This document shows, one piece after another, positions 46,868 to 59,329 of a stretch of DNA of 64,000 bases. The notes beneath the pieces were generated by a model that was not told the origin of the DNA, did no database searches, and saw only the letters and a program-made list of their open reading frames with translations. The DNA is taken from NCBI GenBank assembly GCA_033782935.1, contig JAWQEG010000004.1:1178001-1242000 (forward strand), written 5' to 3'. Position numbers and translations under genes: made by a program. How positions within the stretch are numbered: position 1 is the stretch's first letter; each line of letters begins with the position of its first letter. The DNA comes from Petrolisthes cinctipes. Lineage: Eukaryota > Arthropoda > Malacostraca > Decapoda > Porcellanidae.

Positions 46868-49800
46868 TTAGCATGTTTTTAGCCTATATTTTGAAAATAT
46901 TATAGCAATGTTTAGGCATGTACAGATTGCTTCTGGGACCCCAAAATATTGAATTTTCGGGTGTTTTGAGCCTGAATTTGAGATATAAACGGGTACAGAA
47001 GATACATGCACATATTGACTTTGGGCATCTAAAATATCGATTTTCAGCATGTTTTGGGCCTGTATTTTGAAAATACTCTAACACTGAGTAGGCATGTACA
47101 GATTGCTTCTGGGACCCTAAAATATTGAATTTTCGGGTGTTTTGAGCCTGAATTTGAGATATAAACGGGTACTGAAGATGCATGCACATATCGACTTTTG
47201 TGCACCTAAAAGATCGATTTTCAGTATGTTTTGAGCATGTATTTTGAAAATACTCTAACACGGAGTAGGCATGTACAGATCGCTTCTGGGACCCCTAAAT
47301 ATCGAATTTTCGGGTGTTTTGGGACTGAATTTGAGATATCGACTTTTTGGCACCTAAAAGATCGATTTTCAGCATGTTTTTAGCCTATATTTTGAAAATA
47401 TTCTAGCACTGAGTAGGCATGTACAGATTGCTTCTGGGACCCCAAAATATTGAATTTTCGGGTGTTTTGAGCCTGAATTTGAGATATAAACGGGTACAGA
47501 AGATACATGCACATATTGACTTTGGGCACCAAAAATATCGATTTTTAGCATGTTTTGGGCCTAAATTTTGAAAATACTCTAACACGGAGTAGGCATGTAC
47601 AGATCGCTTCTGGGACCACAAAATATCGAATTTTCGGGTGTTTAGGGCCAGAATTTGAGATATAAACGGGTACAGAAGATGCATTCACATATCGACTTTT
47701 GGGCACCTAAGAGATCGATTTTCAGTATGTTTTTGGCCTGTATTTTGAAAATACTCTAACACGGAGTAGGCATGTACAGATACCTTCTGGGACCTCTAAA
47801 TATCGAATTTTCGGGTGTTTTGGGACTGAATTTGAGATATCGATTTTTTGGCACCTAAAATGTCGATATTTAGCATGTTTTTAGCCTATATTTTGAAAAT
47901 ATTCTAGCACTGTGTAGGCATGTACAGATTGCTTCTGGGACCCCAAAATATTGAATTTTCGGGTGTTTTGAGCCTGAATTTGACATATAAACGGGTACTG
48001 AAGATATATGCACATATTGACTTTGGGCACCAAAAATATCGATTTTCAGCATGTTTTGGGCCTGAATTTTGAAAATACTCTAACACGGAGTAGGCATGTA
48101 CAGATCGCTTCTGGGACCCCAAAATATCGAATTTTCGGGTGTTTAAGGCCAGAATTTGAGATATAAACGGGTACAGAAGATGCATGCACATATCGACTTT
48201 TGGGCACCTAAAAGATCGATTTTCAGTATGTTTTTGGCCTGTATTTTGAAAATACTCTAACACGGAGTAGGCATGTACAGATACCTTCTGGGACCTCTAA
48301 ATATCGAATTTTCGGGTGTTATGGGACTGAATTTGAGATATCGATTTTTTGGCACCTATAATATCGATTTTTAGCATGTTTTTAGCCTATATTTTGAAAA
48401 TATTCTAGCACTGTGTAGGCATGTACAGATTGCTTCTGGGACCCCAAAATATTGAATTTTCGGGTGTTTTGAGCCTGAATTTGAGATATAAACGGGTACA
48501 GAAGATACATGCACATATTGACTTTGGGCACCAAAAATATCGATTTTCAGCATGTTTTGGGCCTGAATTTTGAAAATACTCTAACACGGAGTAGGCATGT
48601 ACAGATCGCTTCTGGGACCCCAAAATATCGAATTTTCGGGTGTTTAGGGCCAGAATTTGAGATATAAACGGGTACAGAAGATGCATGCACATATCGACTT
48701 TTGGGCACCTAAAAGATCGATTTTCAGTATGTTTTTGGCCTGTACTTTGAAAATACTCTAACACGGAGTAGGCATGTACAGATACCTTCTGGGACCTCTA
48801 AATATCGAATTTTCGGGTGTTTTGGGACTGAATTTGAGAAATCGATTTTTTGGCACCTAAAATGTCGATTTTTAGCATGTTTTTAGCCTATATTTTGAAA
48901 ATATTCTAGCACTGTGTAGGCATGTACAGATTGCTTCAGTGACCCCAAAATATTGAATTTTCGGGTGTTTTGAGCCTGAATTTGACATATAAACGGGTAC
49001 AGAAGATACATGCACATATTGACTTTGGGCATCTAAAATATCGATTTTCAGCATGTTTTGGGCCTGTATTTTGAAAATACTCTAACACTGAGTAGGCATG
49101 TACAGATTGCTTCTGGGACCCCAAAATATTGAATTTTCGGGTGTTTTGAGCCTGAATTTGAGATATAAACGGGTACAGAAGATATATGCACATATTGACT
49201 TTGGGCACCAAAAATATCGATTTTCAGCATGTTTTGGGCCTGAATTTTGAAAATACTCTAACACGGAGTAGGCATGTACAGATCGCTTCTGGGACCCCAA
49301 AATATCGAATTTTCGGGTGTTTAAGGCCAGAATTTGAGATATAAACGGGTACAGAAGATGCATGCACATATCGACTTTTGTGCACCTAAAAGATCGATTT
49401 TCAGTATGTTTTTGGCCTGTATTTTGAAAATACTCTAACACGGAGTAGGCATGTACAGATACCTTCTGGGACCTCTAAATATCGAATTTTCGGGTGTTAT
49501 GGGACTGAATTTGAGATATCGATTTTTTGGCACCTATAATATCGATTTTTAGCATGTTTTTAGCCTATATTTTGAAAATATTCTAGCACTGTGTAGGCAT
49601 GTACAGATTGCTTCTGGGACCCCAAAATATTGAATTTTCGGGTGTTTTGAGCCTGAATTTGAGATATAAACGGGTACAGAAGATACATGCACATATTGAC
49701 TTTGGGCATCTAAAATATCGATTTTCAGCATGTTTTGGGCCTGTATTTTGAAAATACTCTAACACTGAGTAAGCATGTACAGATTGCTTCTGGGACCCCA

Positions 49801-50373
49801 AAATATTGAATTTTCGGGTGTTTTGAGCCTGAATTTGAGATATAAACGGGTACTGAAGATTCATGCACATATCGACTTTTGTGCACCTAAAAGATCGATT
49901 TTCAGTATGTTTTGAGCATGTATTTTGAAAATACTCTAACACAGAGTAGGCATGTACAGATCGCTTCTGGGACCCCTACATATCAAATTTTCGGGTGTTT
50001 TGGGACTGAATTTGAGATATCGACTTTTTGGCACCTAAAAGATCGATTTTCAGCATGTTTTTAGCCTATATTTTGAAAATATTCTAGCACATAGTAGGCA
50101 TGTACAGATTGCTTCTGAGACCCCAAAATATTGAATTTTCGGGTGTTTTGAGCCTGAATTTGGGATATAAACGGGTACAGAAGATACATGCACATATTGA
50201 CTTTGGGCACCAAAAATATCGATTTTCAGCATGTTTTGGGCCTGAATTTTGAAAATACTCTAACACGGAGTAGGCATGTACAGATCGCTTCTGGGACCCC
50301 AAAATATCGAATTTTCGGGTGTTTTGGGACTGAATTTGAGATATCGACTTTTTGGCACCTAAAAGATCGATTT
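46868..50373. repeat. Mixed region related to 31-32 kb and 39-40 kb
   Basis: Units: 46868 (II), 47369 (I), 47870 (I), 48371 (I), 48872 (677), 49549 (II), 50050 (324-bp dimer). From 49.5 kb it resembles 31.0-31.9 kb at an offset of 18,518 bp, including CCCTACATATCAAATTTTC near 49974 and a TTCTAGCACATAGTAGG-type start near 50085 where the relative reads CACAGAGTAGG. No gene is visible. Confidence 0.82.
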
Positions 50374-51022
50374 TTAGCATGTTTTTAGCCTATATTTTGA
50401 AAATATTCTAGCACTGAGTAGGCATGTACAGATTGCTTCTGGGACCCCAAAATATTGAATTTTCGGGTGTTTTGAGCCTGAATTTGAGATATAAACGGGT
50501 ACAGAAGATACATGCACATATTGACTTTGGGCACCAAAAATATCGATTTTCAGCGTGTTTTGGGCCTGAATTTTGAATATACTCTAACACGGAGTAGGCA
50601 TGTACAGATCGCTTCTGGGACCCCAAAATATTGAATTTTCGGGTGTTTAGGGCCTGAATTTGAGATATAAACGGGTACTGAAGATACATGCACATATCGA
50701 CTTTTGGGCACCTAAAAGATCGATTTTCAGTATGTTTTTGGCCTGTATTTTGAAAATACTCTAACACGGAGTAGGCATGTACAGATACCTTCTGGGACCT
50801 CTAAATATCGAATTTTCGGGTGTTTTTGGACTGAATTTGAGATATCGATTTTTTGGCACCTAAAATGTCGATTTTTAGCATGTTTTTAGCCTATATTTTG
50901 AAAATATTCTAGCACTGTGTAGGCATGTACAGATTGCTTCTGGGACCCCAAAATATTGAATTTTCGGGTGTTTTGAGCCTGAATTTGAGATATCGACTTT
51001 TTGGCACCTAAAAGATCGATTT
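50374..51022. repeat. 649-bp block, copy 1, ending in a lone short monomer
   Basis: A type I trimer (50374-50874, with GGTGTTTTTGGACTG in its C1) plus a 148-bp A/C hybrid monomer (50875-51022) that starts as A and then has the C2 junction GAGATATCGACTTTTTGG. The trimer recurs at 51023-51523 with the same GGTGTTTTTGGACTG, but the lone short monomer does not. Confidence 0.85.
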
Positions 51023-53025
51023 TTAGCATGTTTTTAGCCTATATTTTGAAAATATTCTAGCACTGAGTAGGCATGTACAGATTGCTTCTGGGACCCCAAA
51101 ATATTGAATTTTCGGGTGTTTTGAGCCTGAATTTGAGATATAAACGGGTACAGAAGATACATGCACATATTGACTTTGGGCACCAAAAATATCGATATTC
51201 AGCATGTTTTGGGCCTGAATTTTGAAAATACTCTAACACGGAGTAGGCATGTACAGATCGCTTCTGGGACCCCAAAATATTTAATTTTCGGGTGTTTAGG
51301 GCCTGAATTTGAGATATAAACGGGTACTGAAGATACATGCACATATCGACTTTTGGGCACCTAAAAGATCGATTTTCAGTATGTTTTTGGCCTGTATTTT
51401 GAAAATACTCTAACACGGAGTAGGCATGTACAGATACCTTCTGGGACCTCTAAATATCGAATTTTCGGGTGTTTTTGGACTGAATTTGAGATATCGATTT
51501 TTTGGCACCTAAAATGTCGATTTTTAGCATGTTTTTAGCCTATATTTTGAAAATATTCTAGCACTGTGTAGGCATGTACAGATTGCTTCTGGGACCCCAA
51601 AATATTGAATTTTCGGGTGTTTTGAGCCTGAATTTGAGATATAAACGGGTACAGAAGATACATGCACATATTGACTTTGGGCATCTAAAATATCGATTTT
51701 CAGCATGTTTTGGGCCTGTATTTTGAAAATACTCTAACACTGAGTAGGCATGTACAGATTGCTTCTGGGACCCCAAAATATTGAATTTTCGGGTGTTTTG
51801 AGCCTGAATTTGAGATATAAACGGGTACAGAAGATACATGCACATATTGACTTTGGGTATCTAAAATATCGATTTTCAGTATGTTTTGAGCATGTATTTT
51901 GAAAACACTCTAACACGGAGTACGCATGTACAGATCGCTTCTGGGACCCCTAAATATCGAATTTTCGGGTGTTTTGGGACTGAATTTGAGATATCGACTT
52001 TTTGGCACCTAAAAGATCGATTTTTAGCATGTTTTTAGCCTATATTTTGAAAATATTCTAGCACTGAGTAGACATGTACAGATTGCTTCTGGGACCCCTA
52101 AATATTGAATTTTCGGGTGTTTTGAGCCTGAATTTGAGATATAAACGGGTACAGAAGATACATGCACATATTGACTTTGGGCACCAAAAATATCGATTTT
52201 CAGCATGTTTTGGGCCTGAATTTTGAAAATACTCTAACACGGAGTAGGCATGTACAGATCGCTTATGGGACCCCAAAATATCGAATTTTCGGGTGTTTAG
52301 GGCCAGAATTTGAGATATAAACGGGTACTGAAGATGCATGCACATATCGACTTTTGTGCACCTAAAAGATCGATTTTCAGTATGTTTTGAGCATGTATTT
52401 TGAAAATACTCTAACACAGAGTAGGCATGTACAGATCGCTTCTGGGACCCCTAAATATCGAATTTTCGGGTGTTTTGGGACTGAATTTGAGATATCGACT
52501 TTTTGGCACCTAAAAGATCGATTTTCAGCATGTTTTTAGCCAATATTTTGAAAATATTCTAGCACTGAGTTGGCATGTACAGAATGCTTCTGTGACCCCA
52601 AAATATTGAATTTTCGGGTGTTTTGAGCCTGAATTTGAGATATAAACGGGTACAGAAGATACATGCACATATTGACTTTTGGCACCAAAAATATCGATTT
52701 TCAGCATGTTTTGGGCCTGAATTTTGAAAATACTCTAACACGGAGTAGGCATGTACAGATCGCTTCTGGGACCCCAAAATATCGAATTTTCGGGTGTTTA
52801 GGGCCAGAATTTGAGATATAATCGGGTACAGAAGATGCATGCACATATCGACTTTTGGGCACCTAAAAGATCGATTTTCAGTATGTTTTTGGCCTGTATT
52901 TTGAAAATACTCTAACATGGAGTAAGCATGTACAGATACCTTCTGGGACCTCTAAATATCGAATTTTCGGGTGTTTTGGGACTGAATTTGAGATATCGAT
53001 TTTTTGGCACCTAAAATGTCGATTT
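51023..53025. repeat. Trimer region with mixed subtypes
   Basis: Units: 51023 (I, partner of 50374), 51524 (500 bp: A2, A/B2 hybrid, C2), 52024 (501 bp: A1 followed by a B1/B2 hybrid and C2), 52525 (I). Marks shared with later units are GAGTAGACATGTAC near 52066 and 53891, and CAGAATGCTTC near 52579 and 53906. No gene is visible. Confidence 0.82.
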
Positions 53026-54350
53026 TTAGCATGTTTTTAGCCTATATTTTGAAAATATTCTAGCACTGTGTAGGCATGTACAGATTGCTTCTGGGACCCC
53101 AAAATATTGAATTTTCGGGTGTTTTGAGCCTGAATTTGAGATATAAACGGGTACAGAAGATACATGCACATATTGACTTTGGGCATCTAAAATATCGATT
53201 TTCAGTATGTTTTGAGCATGTATTTTGAAAATACTCTAACACGGAGTAGGCATGTACAGATCGCTTCTGGGACCCCTAAATATCGAATTTTCGGGTCTTT
53301 GGGACTGAATTTGAGATATCGACTTTTTGGCACCTAAAAGATCGATTTTTAGCATGTTTTTAGCCTATATTTTGAAAATATTCTAATACTGAGTAGGCAT
53401 GTACAGATTGCTTCTGGGACCCCAAAATATTGAATTTTCGGGTGTTTTGAGCCTGAATTTGAGATATAAACGGGTACAGAAGATACATGCACATATTGAC
53501 TTTGGGCACCAAAAATATCGATTTTCAGCATGTTTTGGGCCTGAATTTTGAAAATACTCTAACACGGAGTAGGCATGTACAGATCGCTTCTGGGACCCCA
53601 AAATATCGAATTTTCGGGTGTTTAGGGCCTGAATTTCAGATATAAACGGGTACTGAAGATACATGCACATATCGACTTTTGGGCACCTAAAAGATCGATT
53701 TTCAGTATGTTTTGAGCATGTATTTTGAAAACACTCTAACACGGAGTACGCATGTACAGATCGCTTCTGGGACCCCTAAATATCGAATTTTCGGGTGTTT
53801 TGGGACTGAATTTGAGATATCGACTTTTTGGCACCTAAAAGATCGATTTTTAGCATGTTTTTAGCCTATATTTTGAAAATATTCTAGCACTGAGTAGACA
53901 TGTACAGAATGCTTCTGGGACCCCAAAATATTGAATTTTCGGGTGTTTTGAGCCTGAATTTGAGATATAAACGGGTACAGAAGATACATGCACATATTGA
54001 CTTTGGGCACCAAAAATATCGATTTTCAGCATGTTTTGGGCCTGAATTTTGAAAATACTCTAACACGGAGTAGGCATGTACAGAACGCTTCTGGGACCCC
54101 AAAATATCGAATTTTCGGGTGTTTAGGGCCAGAATTTGAGATATAAACGGGTACAGAAGATGCATGCACATATCGACTTTTGGGCACCTAAAAGATCGAT
54201 TTTCAGTATATTTTTGGCCTGTATTTTGAAAATACTCTAACACGGAGTAAGCATGTACAGATACCTTCTGGGACCTCTAAATATCGAATTTTCGGGTGTT
54301 TTGGGACTGAATTTGAGATATCGATTTTTTGGCACCTGAAATGTCGATTT
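53026..54350. repeat. 1,325-bp block, copy 1
   Basis: A 323-bp dimer, a 501-bp trimer and a 501-bp trimer. The dimer's C2 reads TTCGGGTCTTTGGGACTG, one base shorter than usual, at about 53290. The same string occurs at about 54615. CTAATACTGAGTAGG near 53384 and 54709 is also shared. Confidence 0.87.
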
Positions 54351-55675
54351 TTAGCATGTTTTTAGCCTATATTTTGAAAATATTCTAGCACTGTGTAGGC
54401 ATGTACAGATTGCTTCTGGGACCCCAAAATATTGAATTTTCGGGTGTTTTGAGCCTGAATTTGAGATATAAACGGGTACAGAAGATACATGCACATATTG
54501 ACTTTGGGCATCTAAAATATCGATTTTCAGTATGTTTTGAGCATGTATTTCGAAAATACTCTAACACGGAGTAGGCATGTACAGATCGCTTCTGGGACCC
54601 CTAAATATCGAATTTTCGGGTCTTTGGGACTGAATTTGAGATATCGACTTTTTGGCACCTAAAAGATCGATTTTTAGCATGTTTTTAGCCTATATTTTGA
54701 AAATATTCTAATACTGAGTAGGCATGTACAGATTGCTTCTGGGACCCCAAAATATTGAATTTTCGGGTGTTTTGAGCCAGAATTTGAGATATAAACGGGT
54801 ACAGAAGATACATGCATATATTGACTTTGGGCACCAAAATTATCGATTTTCTGCATGTTTTGGGCCTGAATTTTGAAAATACTCTAACACGGAGTAGGCA
54901 TGTACAGATCGCTTCTGGGACCCCAAAATATCGAATTTTCGGGTGTTTAGGACCAGAATTTGAGATATAAACGGGTACTGAAGATGCATGCACATATCGA
55001 CTTTTGGGCACCTAAAAGATCGATTTTCAGTATGTTTTTGTCCTGTATTTTGAAAATACTCTAACACGGAGTAGGCATGTACAGATACCTTCTGGGACCT
55101 CTAAATATCGAATTTTCGGGTGTTTTGGGACTGAATTTGAGATATCGATTTTTTGGCACCTAAAATGTCGATTTTTAGCATGTTTTTAGCCTATATTTTG
55201 AAAATATTCTAGCACTATGTAGGCATGTACAGATTGCTTCTGGGACCCCAAAATATTGAATTTTCGGTGTTTTGAGCCTGAATTTGAGATATAAACGGGT
55301 ACAGAAGATACATGAACAATATTGACTTTGGGCATCTAAAATATCGATTTTCAGCATGTTTTGGGCCTGTATTTTGAATATACTCTAACACTGAATAGGC
55401 ATGTACAGATTGCTTCTGGGACCCCAAAATATTGAATTTTCGGGTGTTTTGAGCCTGAATTTGAGATATAAACGGGTACTGAAGATGCATGCACATATCG
55501 ACTTTTGTGCACCTAAAAGATCGATTTTCAGTATGTTTTGAGCATGTATTTTGAAAATACTCTAACACGGAGTAGGCATGTACAGATCGCTTCTGGGACC
55601 CCTAAATATCGAATTTTCGGGTGTTTTGGGACTGAATTTGAGATATCGACTTTTTGGCACCTAAAAGATCGATTT
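54351..55675. repeat. 1,325-bp block, copy 2, followed by divergence
   Basis: A 323-bp dimer (54351), a 501-bp trimer (54674) and a type II trimer (55175). The last trimer is not the partner of 53850, so strict duplication ends inside the second trimer. The 55175 unit has one base missing at TTTTCGGTGTTTTG (about 55262) and one added at GAACAATATTGAC (about 55313), which keeps it at 501 bp. Confidence 0.82.
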
Positions 55676-58600
55676 TTAGCATGTTTTTAGCCTAAATTTT
55701 GAAAATATTCTAGCACTGAGTAGGCATGTACAGATTACTTCTGGGACCCCAAAATATTGAATTTTCGGGTGTTTTGAGCCTGAATTTGAGATATAAACGG
55801 GTACAGAAGATACATGCACATATTGACTTTGGGCACCAAAATTATCGATTTTCAGCATGTTTTGGGCCTGAATTTTGAAAATACTCTAACACGGAGTAGG
55901 CATGTACAGATCGCTTCTGGGACCCCAAAATATCGAATTTTCGGGTGTTTAGGACCAGAATTTGAGATATAAACGGGTACTGAAGATGCATGCACATATC
56001 GACTTTTGGGCACCTAAAAGAACGATTTTCAGTATGTTTTGAGCATGTATTTTGAAAATACTCTAACACGGAGTAGGCATGTACAGATCGCTTCTGGGAC
56101 CCCTAAATATCGAATTTTCGTGTGTTTTGGGACTGAATTTGAGATATCGACTTTTTGGCACCTAAAAGATCGATTTTTAGCATGTTTTTAGCCTATATTT
56201 TGAAAATATTCTAGCACTGAGTAGGCATGTACAGATTGCTTCAGGGACCCCAAAATATTGAATTTTCGGGTGTTTTGAGCCTGAATTTGAGATATAAACA
56301 GGTACAGAAGATACATGCACATATTGACTTTGGGCACCAAAATTATCGATTTTCAGCATGTTTTGGGCCTGAATTTTGAAAATACTCTAACACGGAGTAG
56401 GCATGTACAGATCGCTTCTGGGACCCCAAAATATCGAATTTTCGGGTGTTTAGGACCAGAATTTGAGATATAAACGGGTACTGAAGATGCATGCACATAT
56501 CGACTTTTGGGCACCTAAAAGATCGATTTTCAGTATGTTTTTGTCCTGTATTTTGAAAATACTCTAACACGGAGTAGGCATGTACAGATACCTTCTGGGA
56601 CCTCTAAATATCGAATTTTCGGGTGTTTTGGGACTGAATTTGAGATATCGATTTTTTGGCACCTAAAATGTCGATTTTTAGCATGTTTTTAGCCTATATT
56701 TTGAAAATATTCTAGCACTGAGTAGGCATGTACAGATTGCTTCTGGGACCCCAAAATATTGAATTTTCGGGTGTTTTGAGCCTGAATTTGAGATATAAAC
56801 GGGTACAGAATATACATGCACATATTGACTTTGGGCATCTAAAATATCGATTTTCAGTATGTTTTGAGCATGTATTTTGAAAATACTCTAACACGGAGTA
56901 GGCATGTACAGATCGCTTCTGGGACCCCTAAATATCGAATTTTCGGGTGTTTTGGGACTGAATTTGAGATATCGACTTTTTGGCACCTAAAAGATCGATT
57001 TTTAGCATGTTTTTAGCCTATATTTTGAAAATATTCTAGTACTGAGTAGGCATGTACAGATTGCTTCTGGGACCCCAAAATATTGAATTTTCGGGTGTTT
57101 TGAGCCTGAATTTGAGATATAAACGGGTACAGAAGATACATGCACATATTGACTTTGGGCACCAAAAACATCGATTTTCAGCATGTTTTGGGCCTGAATT
57201 TTGAAAATACTCTAACACGGAGTAGGCATGTACAGATCGCTTCTGGGACCCCAAAATATCGAATTTTCGGGTGTTTAGGGCCTGAATTTGAGATATAAAC
57301 GGGTACTGAAGATACATGCACATATCGACTTTTGGGCACCTAAAAGATCGATTTTCAGTATGTTTTTGGCCTGTATTTTGAAAATACTCTAATACGGAGT
57401 AGGCATGTACAGATACCTTCTGGGACCTCTAAATATCGAATTTTCGGGTGTTTTGGGACTGAATTTGAGATATCGATTTTTTGGCACCTAAAATGTCGAT
57501 TTTTAGCATGTTTTTAGCCTATATTTTGAAAATATTCTCGCACTGTGTAGGCATGTACAGATTGCTTCTGGGACCCCAAAATATTGAATTTTCGGGTGTT
57601 TAGAACCTGAATTTGAGATATAAACGGGTACTGAAGATGCATGCACATATCGACTTTTGTGCACCTAAAAGATCGATTTTCAGTATGTTTTTGGCCTGTA
57701 TTTTGAAAATACTCTAACACGGAGTAGGCATGTACAGATACCTTCTGGGACCTCTAAATATCGAATTTTCGGGTGTTTTGGGACTGAATTTGAGATATCG
57801 ATTTTTTGGCACCTAAAATGTCGATTTTTAGCATGTTTTTAGCCTATATTTTGAAAATATTCTAGCACTGTGTAGGCATGTACAGATTGCTTCTGGGACC
57901 CCAAAATATTGAATTTTCGGGTGTTTTGAGCCTGAATTTGAGATATAAACGGGTACAGAAGATACATGCACATATTGACTTTGGGCATCTAAAATATCGA
58001 TTTTCAGCATGTTTTGGGCCTGTATTTTGAAAATACTCTAACACTGAGTAGGCATGTACAGATTGCTTCTGGGACCCCAAAATATCGAATTTTCGGGTGT
58101 TTTGAGCCTGAATTTGAGATAAAAACGGGTACTGAAGATGCATGCACATATCGACTTTTGTGCACCTAAAAGAACGATTTTCAGTATGTTTTGAGCATGT
58201 ATTTTGAAAATACTCTAACACGGAGTAGGCATGTACAGATCGCTTCTGGGACCCCTAAATATCGAATTTTCGGGTGTTTTGGGACTGAATTTGAGATATC
58301 GACTTTTTGGCACCTAAAAGATCGATTTTTAGTATGTTTTTAGCCAATATTTTGAAAATATTGTAGCACTGAGTAGGCATGTACAGATTGCTTCTGGGAC
58401 CCCAAAATATTGAATTTTCGGGTGTTTTGAGCCTGAATTTGAGATATAAACGGGTACAGAAGATACATGCACAGATTGACTTTGGGCACCAAAAATATCG
58501 ATTTTCAGCATGTTTTGGGCCTGAATTTTGAAAATACTCTAACACGGAGTAGACATGTGCAGATCGCTTCTGGGACCCCAAAATATCGAATTTTCGGGTG

Positions 58601-59329
58601 TTTAAGGCCAGAATTTGAGATATAAACGGGTACAGAAGATGCATGCACATATCGACTTTTGGGCACCTAAAAGATCGATTTTCAGTATGTTTTTGGCCTG
58701 TATTTTGAAAATACTCTAACACGGAGTAGGCATGTACAGATACCTTCTGGGACCTCTAAATATCGAATTTTCGGGTGTTATGGGACTGAATTTGAGATAT
58801 CGACTTTTTGGCACCTAAAAGATCGATTTTTAGCATGTTTTTAGCCTATATTTTGAAAATATTCTAGCACTGGGTAGGCATGTACAGATTGCTTCTGGGA
58901 CCCCAAAATATTGAATTTTCGGGTGTTTTGAGCCTGAATTTGAGATATAAACGGTTACAGAAGATACATGCACATATTGACTTTGGGCATCTAAAATATC
59001 GATTTTCAGCATGTTTTGGGCCTGTATTTTGAAAATACTCTAACACTGAGTAGGCATGTACAGATTGCTTCTGGGACCCCAAAATATTGAATTTTCGGGT
59101 GTTTTGAGCCTGAATTTGAGATATAAACGGGTATAGAAGATACATGCACATATTGACTTTGGGCATCTAAAATATCGATTTTCAGTATGTTTTGAGCATG
59201 TATTTTGAAAATACTCTAACACGGAGTAGGCATGTACAGATCGCTTCTGGGACCCCTAAATATCGAATTTTCGGGTATTTTGGGACTGAATTTGAGATAT
59301 CGACTTTTTGGCACCTAAAAGATCGATTT
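55676..59329. repeat. 3,654-bp block, copy 1
   Basis: Units: 55676, 56177, 56678 (324), 57002, 57503 (325), 57828 (II), 58329 (I), 58830 (500). Marks shared with copy 2 include CAGATTACTTCTGG near 55731, CTAAAAGAACGATTTTC near 56014, AAACAGGTACAG near 56296, ATTCTCGCACTG near 57534 and AGACATGTGCAG near 58551. Similarity begins near 55,525. Confidence 0.9.
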
